The notes below the pieces were generated by a model. It was not told the origin of the DNA, did no database searches, and saw only the letters and a program-made list of their open reading frames with translations. Source: a virus. Taken from it: DNA of 64,000 nt. The first letter of the stretch is position 1; each line of letters starts with the position of its first letter. The position numbers were made by a program, and so were the translations under genes. The DNA lies in IMG/VR virus record IMGVR_UViG_3300021963_006848, positions 1 to 64,000 of that record. One strand, given 5' to 3'. Positions 58,296 to 64,000 of this stretch are shown piece by piece.

Positions 58296-58858
58296 GACAA
58301 AACTACTTTTAAAAACTTATACCACATATACAATGCCTTATCTCTTAATGTAAGATAAAAAGCTCGTTCATCCAACCCTTCTTGTAAAAATTCTTCATAA
58401 TCTATAACCTCTCCTTCGTCAACTCCAGCAGTTACTTTATGTAAAACTGCTCCTGCAGTTACATACTGCTTATACGATCTTTCTTGAGGATCTTTACCTT
58501 TTAATTCTGGATACTTTGTAATTAGTCCTGGGTGTCCGTTAAAGATTCTATATCTATCACAAATCTCAGGAGGCATTACTCTCAACCACCCGTGCAAGGT
58601 AACTACTAGTTTCTCAGGAGGAGCTAAATGACTAAATAGGTACTCGTAATCCTGTAATGTAGGTTTATTCGGAGTTACATAGAAAAAAGGTAATTTTAGT
58701 ATCCTCTCATCTACCTTACGTAAATGTTCTGGTCTTTCATTAGTTACAATCAAATTAGGCCATCTACCTAATTTCTCAGACAATGCTACTATCTCAGAAC
58801 CTGTTTGAGAGAAGAAAGCTACCCACTGATTGCTAGTATTTGGTTGATCCGTTTGCAA
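58292..58858 (-). CDS. Formyltransferase-family protein
   Basis: A 188-residue protein with VTLHGWLRVMP (about 85-95) and FNGHPGLITKYPELKGKDP (about 105-123), the HP motif of the formyltransferase (PurN/Fmt) fold, with a later acidic DEGEVIDYEEF. It overlaps DpdA by 26 nt. In a preQ1-making operon the obvious idea is a formyl group put on the preQ1 amine; formyl-preQ1 has, from memory, been reported in phage DNA. Confidence 0.72.
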   Translation of the reverse strand: MQTDQPNTSNQWVAFFSQTGSEIVALSEKLGRWPNLIVTNERPEHLRKVDERILKLPFFYVTPNKPTLQDYEYLFSHLAPPEKLVVTLHGWLRVMPPEICDRYRIFNGHPGLITKYPELKGKDPQERSYKQYVTAGAVLHKVTAGVDEGEVIDYEEFLQEGLDERAFYLTLRDKALYMWYKFLKVVLS

Positions 58859-59636
58859 ATTGTCTAAATCTTTGAATGTTAAATAATACCTTACTTACGT
58901 CTTCTACATTAGCATTAATCATCTCAAATAATTTTTGAGACTCTTTATCCCATAAACCTTCTTCTTTATACTCAATCCCTTTAATACCATGAACTACCGG
59001 GTTAGACGTATCTAGTGAATAAATCCAGTCGTAATTTGCATGCTTATAGAATGCAAACTCTTGAGGTAATCCACATCCAAGTAAATGGTGAGGTTTATCT
59101 ACATTAATAACACCGTCTTTGAGTAGATCTCCAAGTAACTTCACACGTCCTAACATCCAGCTAACATACTTATTAGGATGTGGTACTGATTGTGTATAAT
59201 ACGAGTAGTCAAAAGATATAGCTATCATATCTACGTTAGCTACCTTATCCATATGTTGATAACATTCAACTATCTGCTTATATGTTCTTCCTTGAACTAC
59301 CCCTATCTTTTTATTTTTAATTTCCGAGTACTTACTATTCCACATATCCATAGAAGCCATAGTTTTAACACTATCTTCTAATACGTCTGGCACTATATAC
59401 CAAGTAGGGTTTAGTTTCTTAATCCACCATGCAAATTCTTCTGAATCAAATGCATTTCCTAATTCAAAAATAGAATTATCTAGAATTACCTCTCTACCTT
59501 TCTCAATAGCATCATAAAATAAGTCATAGTACTCATAATCTTCTGCAAATAAATGCACTAAAGCATAATCGTAGTCTGTATACTGTTGAACAGTTTCAAA
59601 AATACTTTTTGGAGATTCGTGAGCTATCTTAATCAT
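58833..59636 (-). CDS. dpdA: DpdA-like 7-deazaguanine DNA transglycosylase
   Basis: A 267-residue protein with VILDNSIFELG (about 50-60), WYIVPDVLEDSVKT (about 77-90), KIGVVQGRTYKQIVECYQ (about 108-125), DMIAISFDY (about 135-143) and HLLGCGLPQEF (about 183-193). These parallel the tRNA-guanine transglycosylase fold (nucleophile Asp, GVVQG, G-C-G loop), in its short phage DpdA form. It swaps guanine in DNA for a 7-deazaguanine. Together with FolE, QueD, QueE and QueF it completes most of the pathway. Confidence 0.82.
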   Translation of the reverse strand: MIKIAHESPKSIFETVQQYTDYDYALVHLFAEDYEYYDLFYDAIEKGREVILDNSIFELGNAFDSEEFAWWIKKLNPTWYIVPDVLEDSVKTMASMDMWNSKYSEIKNKKIGVVQGRTYKQIVECYQHMDKVANVDMIAISFDYSYYTQSVPHPNKYVSWMLGRVKLLGDLLKDGVINVDKPHHLLGCGLPQEFAFYKHANYDWIYSLDTSNPVVHGIKGIEYKEEGLWDKESQKLFEMINANVEDVSKVLFNIQRFRQFANGSTKY

Positions 59637-59823
59637 TTGTTATATCGTTTAGAGTTTTTTGAACATCTTGCAATTGCTCTGCTAACTTGTCAAGTAAATC
59701 ATCTGCTTGCTTTGTTAGGTCAACATTATTTAACAGAGAAATAACTGCCGATAAGGGCACCATTTCAGTCTGGTATGCTTGTACATAGACAGCATGCTTT
59801 TTTATATCTTCTATTAACGACAT
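59629..59823 (-). CDS. Hypothetical helical protein
   Basis: A 64-residue helical protein with leucine spacing typical of a coiled coil (about 30-60). It overlaps DpdA by 8 nt and MazG-like by 1 nt. Function unknown. Confidence 0.5.
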   Translation of the reverse strand: MSLIEDIKKHAVYVQAYQTEMVPLSAVISLLNNVDLTKQADDLLDKLAEQLQDVQKTLNDITND

Positions 59824-60293
59824 TAGAAAAACTTTTTTAGATTTGGTTTAAAATAATTTACCGACTTCATTACCTTTCTATCTCTAGTTCGGTATACAAT
59901 ATAGAAGTCTCCTACCTTCTCGTAATGACAAGGCTCTCCTTGCTGCTCAGAGCGTATATTAACAGTCTCGATAGCCTCTTCTTCTGACTTACAAGCTTTA
60001 GACATATTAGATGCTTGAACTTCCGCATAAGCGTCATTAAACTTATCTTTAAGTCCGTGTAACATTACACCATTACCTAACGATACGTAAGTAATATCAC
60101 ATAAAGCATCTAATACTTCTACAATATCACCTTTCTCACATGCTTCTTTATACTCTTCTAGTTCTTCTAGAATAAAGTTATATACAAATTCCCACTCTTT
60201 ACGTTCAGGTATAACTGGGGTATAGTTATTTGGTTTACCGAAGGTAGCGTTAAACAGCTCTACTTCGTTCACAAAAGGTACGTTATTTTTCAT
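59823..60293 (-). CDS. MazG-like nucleotide pyrophosphohydrolase
   Basis: A 156-residue protein with FNATFGKPNN, ILEELEEYKEACEKGD (about 42-57) and EVLDALCDITYVSLGNGV (about 58-75): the EExxE...D...D metal site of the MazG / PRA-PH all-alpha fold. The C-terminal part is specific to phage members. It may clear host dNTPs, in particular in a phage that changes its bases. Its ATG lies right behind the promoter (60297-60329). Confidence 0.75.
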   Translation of the reverse strand: MKNNVPFVNEVELFNATFGKPNNYTPVIPERKEWEFVYNFILEELEEYKEACEKGDIVEVLDALCDITYVSLGNGVMLHGLKDKFNDAYAEVQASNMSKACKSEEEAIETVNIRSEQQGEPCHYEKVGDFYIVYRTRDRKVMKSVNYFKPNLKKFF

Positions 60294-60296
60294 ATA

Positions 60297-60329
60297 CTTA
60301 ATTTACGAAATTAATCAATAGGAAGCAAC
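60297..60329 (-). promoter_or_regulatory. Promoter of the conserved phage class
   Basis: Minus strand: GTTGC, 20 nt ending TTCG, then TAAATTAAG, 4 nt before the ATG at 60293. Confidence 0.68.
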
Positions 60330-60332
60330 TTA

Positions 60333-61043
60333 TTAGTTGCGACATTTTCCTGCTAATTCTATATTCTTATAGAACTCAGCTCTACAAGAATCTTCTTTTA
60401 AAAATGCTCCTGAAAGTTTAGCTGTCTGCATTGAAGCACCATTATGTTTAGTACCTCGGCAAGATACACAATTGTGTGTTGCATCTACCATTACAGCTAC
60501 TCCTTCGTTACCTTCGCAGATCTTATCAATAGCATGATGAATAGCTACTGTTAATTGCTCTTGGATAGCTCCTCGACGACCGAAGTATTCTACAATACGG
60601 TTTAGTTTAGATAATCCAATAACCTTACCGTCTTTACCTGGAATATAAGCTACACTAACTCGACCTTGAATAGTCTGGTGATGATGTGAACACATCGAAG
60701 TTAAAGGAATGTTACTTTCCTGTACTAATCCGTCATAACCGTCTGATGGGAATGCTGTAATTTCTGGTGGTGCTGAGAATCGACCTGCCCATAGGTCATT
60801 TACGTATGCTTTTGCTACTCGACGTGGAGTATCAGATGAGTTTGGATCATTTCTCCAATCACACCCTAAAGCATCTAAGAACTTACCGAATGCTTCTGCA
60901 GCGTTTGAGATAATTTCATATTTCTCAGAGTCGGTAAGATGAACATCTACCATTTTACTAATTTTTTGCTTTTCAGCTAACTGTGTGGATAAACCATTTG
61001 CGTAACCTGCTTCGGTTACCTCTAACGAATACTTCTTCTTCAT
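60333..61043 (-). CDS. folE: GTP cyclohydrolase I
   Basis: A 236-residue protein: DTPRRVAKAYVNDLWAGR (about 71-88), SMCSHHHQTIQGRVSVAYIP (about 115-134; zinc Cys and His), GLSKLNRIVEYFGRR (about 143-157), and ATHNCVSCRG (about 188-197; second zinc Cys). All signature motifs are present. It makes dihydroneopterin triphosphate, the first step of the 7-deazaguanine pathway, from GTP. Has its own promoter. Confidence 0.95.
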   Translation of the reverse strand: MKKKYSLEVTEAGYANGLSTQLAEKQKISKMVDVHLTDSEKYEIISNAAEAFGKFLDALGCDWRNDPNSSDTPRRVAKAYVNDLWAGRFSAPPEITAFPSDGYDGLVQESNIPLTSMCSHHHQTIQGRVSVAYIPGKDGKVIGLSKLNRIVEYFGRRGAIQEQLTVAIHHAIDKICEGNEGVAVMVDATHNCVSCRGTKHNGASMQTAKLSGAFLKEDSCRAEFYKNIELAGKCRN

Positions 61044-61087
61044 TTTATATGTTTGTTTTTAAAGTGGTGCTACGACACTACTATAAC

Positions 61088-61119
61088 TTAATTTACGAAA
61101 ACTTTGCTTAAGATCCAAA
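61088..61119 (-). promoter_or_regulatory. Promoter of folE
   Basis: Minus strand: TTTG, 20 nt ending TTCG, then TAAATTAAG. Its -7 and spacer match the class; the -33 part is TTTG, the host-like form. Confidence 0.6.
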
Positions 61120-61542
61120 TTATTTCAAGTAATCTTGAACGTAATCACTGTCTTTATTTTCCCAGGGGAATACTAACCATCTAGCATCATCGATTAACTC
61201 GCAATACTTATCCGGAACGTACTTACTATTATGCCTAAATGCTAATGATAAAGTTAAAAATTCATAAGCATCAATTTCTGCAAAAGTAATACCTGTATCG
61301 CATATATCATCTACTACTAGAGTTTTATGTCTCAGTCGAGTAGGTAGTAATTTAGCGTCTGCTAAACTTATATAATTAATTTTGTACCTATGTGAAATTA
61401 GAACTGCAGGAATTAAACCTCCTCTAGGTAAACCTGTAACGTATGCTATAGGTTCTTGACAATCTAGCCACATTCCAATTTTATCAATTTGACTCTCCAC
61501 CCACTCCCAGGTAAGGTCTCTTGTAATAATTACTTCTCTCAT
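61120..61542 (-). CDS. Type I phosphoribosyltransferase
   Basis: A 140-residue protein with VTGLPRGGLIPAVLISHRY (about 34-52) and KTLVVDDICDTGITFAEI (about 71-88), the PRPP-binding loop with its two aspartates. It is close to short xanthine/hypoxanthine phosphoribosyltransferases. It could salvage a purine base, or a deazapurine, in the modification pathway. Confidence 0.78.
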   Translation of the reverse strand: MREVIITRDLTWEWVESQIDKIGMWLDCQEPIAYVTGLPRGGLIPAVLISHRYKINYISLADAKLLPTRLRHKTLVVDDICDTGITFAEIDAYEFLTLSLAFRHNSKYVPDKYCELIDDARWLVFPWENKDSDYVQDYLK

Positions 61543-61937
61543 TTATTAGAAGTAGTGTAGCTAATTGAACTTCCGGACGGATATCCTAAAGTAGTTGATG
61601 TTTTTGTAAATGGCGGTGTAGCATATGTAATTGAACCACCACCCGGTGTTGTTGTAACTACTGCCTGCGTAGTACATGTTCCTGATAATCCTATCGGGTT
61701 AGTAAGTGGTACATCTCCTACATAAAATGGATTTACCTTATGAGGTTCTTGCCATCTTGGATATGATTCATGTACTCTAAAAGTGTTGTGATCTGAAATG
61801 ATACCTCCAAGTGGTATTGAATCGTCTACTTCTTTTAACTTATCTTTTAATGCATCCCATTGTTTTGGAGTTGGTGCGTACTCGTGGCAAGCTTCTACAA
61901 AACCTTGCATCCATGTAACAAATTCTTTTGATGTCAT
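61539..61937 (-). CDS. Hypothetical protein
   Basis: A 132-residue protein: residues 1-80 are helical and polar; 85-132 are a Thr/Ser/Gly/Pro-rich low-complexity tail with repeats such as TTTPGGGSITYATPP and TLGYPSGSSISYT. The tail may be a linker or a virion-surface extension. It overlaps the phosphoribosyltransferase by 4 nt. Confidence 0.5.
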   Translation of the reverse strand: MTSKEFVTWMQGFVEACHEYAPTPKQWDALKDKLKEVDDSIPLGGIISDHNTFRVHESYPRWQEPHKVNPFYVGDVPLTNPIGLSGTCTTQAVVTTTPGGGSITYATPPFTKTSTTLGYPSGSSISYTTSNK

Positions 61938-61942
61938 AACTT

Positions 61943-62542
61943 TTAATTACAATTTATTTTATATTCTTGCCATTTTTTAGTAGGCGGTTGATTCGGAAAA
62001 TAATAACATTCAGTTTTACCGCTCTTAGTAAATTTAATTACTTTATAAAATGCATCAGGTACTGTGGCATTTGTAGGTAGTTTGATAGACTTATCGCTGA
62101 AAATTGCTCTAACTGTTACTTCTAACACTTCTGTATCTGCCCATACTCTCTCTTGTGCTTCCAATAGTCGCCACTCTCCTCTATTTAATCTTTCATTCTG
62201 TAAAGCAGAATTTAGATAGGTAAAAGTCTGTTTTAAGTTCTCTTTGGAGTCGGTAAAATGTGCAGCAGGAGCCATATGTCCTTTATCGTATATGTTTGCT
62301 GCGTAGTCATTATTATCAGATGTATGGTAATCTTTCTCTGTGTAGAAATCTAACCCTTTTCTATCTGCTACTTTTACTATAGGTCTTGCAGTGTATTTAA
62401 CCCAGAGAGGCTGTTCTTTAGTCTCTGAATACATTACTTCAAATATTGGAGTTTTAACTAGTACTGAATCTCGTAATTGCCCGTAAGCAGTTGTTAATGT
62501 TAATAAAAATGCTAAAAGAAGCAAATTCGATTTTCTTCCCAT
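61943..62542 (-). CDS. Secreted DNA/RNA non-specific endonuclease
   Basis: A 199-residue protein: a signal peptide (about 1-21, ending AYGQ), YDKGHMAPAAHF (about 85-96, with the DRGH-type catalytic histidine in DKGH form) and TYLNSALQNERLNRGEWRLLE (about 107-127) with the metal-binding Asn. It matches the NUC1/Serratia-type nuclease family. It is exported, so it could degrade DNA released in the periplasm or outside. Confidence 0.8.
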   Translation of the reverse strand: MGRKSNLLLLAFLLTLTTAYGQLRDSVLVKTPIFEVMYSETKEQPLWVKYTARPIVKVADRKGLDFYTEKDYHTSDNNDYAANIYDKGHMAPAAHFTDSKENLKQTFTYLNSALQNERLNRGEWRLLEAQERVWADTEVLEVTVRAIFSDKSIKLPTNATVPDAFYKVIKFTKSGKTECYYFPNQPPTKKWQEYKINCN

Positions 62543-62802
62543 CTGTAATTGTTTAACTGTTTATAATCGGTTTCTGATAAAATTGTAACATTTTGAGTAT
62601 CTACAGGATGTTCATCTATGTAGTTAATTAACTCTAGGAAAGTTACAGGACCAAATTCTATTTCGTCGTAATCTTCTGTTATTAAGTGAAGGTTACCGTT
62701 CTGTACTTTATAATCCCATACAATCAAACCATCTACTAGTATTTCAACATCTCCCATGTTGTCTATACCCACTTCAAATTTTAATATATCTTCTAAGTTC
62801 AT
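62512..62802 (-). CDS. Hypothetical acidic protein
   Basis: A 96-residue acidic protein starting MNLEDILKF. A longer start overlaps the queE coding region, so the internal ATG is preferred. Function unknown; it overlaps the nuclease gene by 31 nt. Confidence 0.5.
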   Translation of the reverse strand: MNLEDILKFEVGIDNMGDVEILVDGLIVWDYKVQNGNLHLITEDYDEIEFGPVTFLELINYIDEHPVDTQNVTILSETDYKQLNNYRWEENRICFF

Positions 62803-62821
62803 AGTAAATATAAATAGAGGT

Positions 62822-63604
62822 TTACACAGCTCTCTTGGTATCAAAAGCAATAATATGCTCTCTACCTGTAAATCGGTATGCATTTTGAGTACACCATTCT
62901 ATAACTAAAGGATATACTCTAATTAGCTCTTGACGATTATCTCCTGGAGGCATTATAATTACCTTATTTTTAGGTATCTCTAACTCATCCAACCAAGCTC
63001 TTGTCTCTAACCATTCTTCAGGTCTCTCTACTGGATTAGCTACGATTTTAACGTGGTAATCTTTATGGTATGCCAATGTCTCTTTAATTGCTTCTTTATT
63101 GAGACGATGCCTGTTGTGCGTGTCAATAAGCTTCTGGTCCGTAACTGCACCTTGAGGAGTAAGTACCCCCAATACAGGCACACTATTGGTAAACTTAGGA
63201 CTAAGACTAATAAGGTCAATAGGATAGTCGGTAGCGAGGAAATGGCTCCCTTCAGTCTCGATGGTAATAATGATACCTCTTTCATGAGCAAAATGTGTTA
63301 ATTCGTTAACTAAAGCTGGATGCATTGTTGGTGAACCCCCTGTTAACATCATCTCCTTCACTTCTGGGTTCTCATCGTATATCTTAACGATATCGTTGAA
63401 ATTATAAATACCTTTTTCTGGATGTATACTGGTATACCAAGAGTCACACCATCCGCCTTCTCCAAAGTAACAACGGTGAGTACAACCTGTAGTTCTAATT
63501 GCTACAGTTGGGTAGCCAGCTCTTGAACCTTCTGATTGTACGCAAGTGTACAATTCTACGATAGGTAACTTTTTACTATAATCTGTAATTCTTCCTAAAC
63601 TCAT
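62822..63604 (-). CDS. queE: 7-carboxy-7-deazaguanine synthase QueE
   Basis: A 260-residue radical-SAM protein. Near residues 40-53, CTHRC followed seven residues later by Cys gives a CX3CX7C cluster motif, where most QueE have CX3CX2C. MMLTGGSPTMHPALV and TIETEGSHF match the SAM-binding and QueE-specific segments. It makes CDG from the QueD product. Length is normal for QueE with a few extra residues. Confidence 0.88.
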   Translation of the reverse strand: MSLGRITDYSKKLPIVELYTCVQSEGSRAGYPTVAIRTTGCTHRCYFGEGGWCDSWYTSIHPEKGIYNFNDIVKIYDENPEVKEMMLTGGSPTMHPALVNELTHFAHERGIIITIETEGSHFLATDYPIDLISLSPKFTNSVPVLGVLTPQGAVTDQKLIDTHNRHRLNKEAIKETLAYHKDYHVKIVANPVERPEEWLETRAWLDELEIPKNKVIIMPPGDNRQELIRVYPLVIEWCTQNAYRFTGREHIIAFDTKRAV

Positions 63605-63615
63605 TATTTTTTATT

Positions 63616-64000
63616 TTATGCTTGATAAGATGCAGAATTTCTTTCGTGTTCGTAAACTTCTACTTTTACAGCTTTTACTCGTCCTTCGGTTTCTGCTTCT
63701 AAGAACTCATTAATTTCGTTATACAGATACTCTGCAAATCTTTCACATCCTGTTGCAGGAAGTATACGTAACTGTATTATACCGTCTTCATCCATCTGCT
63801 TAAAGTTCTCTAAATATGGATCATCCTCTGCTACTATTGTAGTATGGTCTAATAAGTAGTTAAAGAAGTCTTTAGGTGAACTACCGTACATAGTAGTCTT
63901 TGCTCTCTTCATTCCACCAAAGTCCCATACCCAGTTACGTTCGTCTAATTCTCCTTCGAACCATACTCTAAAAGATACTGCGTATCCATGTAAATACTTA
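63616..64000 (-). CDS. queD: 6-carboxytetrahydropterin synthase QueD (cut by window edge)
   Basis: The reading frame continues past the right edge, so the start is missing; the ATG at 63912 is internal. Visible: KYLHGYAVSFRVWFEGELD, WVWDFGGMKRAK, YLLDHTTIVAEDDP, ILPATGCERFAEYL and a final YEHERNSASYQA. This is the QueD/PTPS fold. The usual LHGH zinc histidines appear as LHGY here. It makes the pterin that QueE converts. Confidence 0.85.
   Translation of the reverse strand, partial: KYLHGYAVSFRVWFEGELDERNWVWDFGGMKRAKTTMYGSSPKDFFNYLLDHTTIVAEDDPYLENFKQMDEDGIIQLRILPATGCERFAEYLYNEINEFLEAETEGRVKAVKVEVYEHERNSASYQA

Noticed and set aside
1-64000. tRNA genes and CRISPR arrays
   Set aside because: No T-arm plus acceptor pairing and no regular spaced repeats were seen on either strand by reading; a covariance search would be needed to exclude tRNAs fully.

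Overview
The window looks like part of a large, AT-rich, lytic-type bacteriophage genome, most likely infecting a member of the Bacteroidota. Almost every gene is on the minus strand, closely packed with 1-30 nt overlaps. No ribosomal RNA, tRNA, integrase or CRISPR array is visible, and virion structural and packaging genes are not in this window. The Bacteroidota assignment is an inference. It rests on about twenty near-identical promoter-like sites (GTTG or TTTG, 19-20 nt, then TAnnTTAA or TAnnTTTA) that fit the -33/-7 promoter type known from that phylum, on the lack of clear Shine-Dalgarno sites, and on a 63-residue S21 protein of the short kind.

Layout, left to right: 0-16 kb is an accessory region of many small unknown proteins, several with zinc-binding cysteines or one or two membrane helices. 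It also holds a papain-like cysteine peptidase, a metallophosphoesterase, an HExxH metallopeptidase, two glycosyltransferase-like proteins and a secreted NlpC/P60 peptidase. 16.7-25.8 kb is an unusual enzyme operon: two sulfotransferase-like proteins, a SET-domain protein, a flavin-dependent tryptophan halogenase, four oxygenase-like proteins, an APS kinase, an HxGH nucleotidyltransferase and a DUF2061 membrane protein. In the middle sits a 627-residue protein with an ATP-grasp-like N-terminus and two Hint (intein-type) domains flanking a 24-residue Cys/Trp-rich peptide. Six proteins of this operon end in the same residues, TLI. 25.8-33.8 kb carries two glycosyltransferases, a DUF932-type protein, small regulators, a GH73-like glucosaminidase, an HNH endonuclease and ribosomal protein S21.

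33.9-45.4 kb is a glycan operon: GT2, GT4 and GT42-like transferases, sialic-acid-type synthase (NeuB) and CMP-sugar synthetase (NeuA), a methyltransferase and a HAD phosphatase. 45.4-49.6 kb contains a RecB-type nuclease, a membrane coiled-coil protein and a lysis cassette (holin-like, GH19 endolysin, two overlapping spanin-like genes). 50.9-53.3 kb encodes GroEL, GroES and a small heat-shock protein. 53.4-56.5 kb has a family A DNA polymerase and a nuclease-like protein.

56.9-64 kb is a 7-deazaguanine DNA-modification block: QueF, a formyltransferase-like protein, a DpdA-like DNA transglycosylase, FolE, QueE and QueD (cut by the right edge), interleaved with nucleotide-metabolism genes. Together these predict that guanine in the phage DNA is partly replaced by preQ1 or a formylated preQ1. 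The strongest candidate for something undescribed is the 16.7-25.8 kb operon, which could build a halogenated, hydroxylated or sulfated product around the Hint-bracketed peptide.
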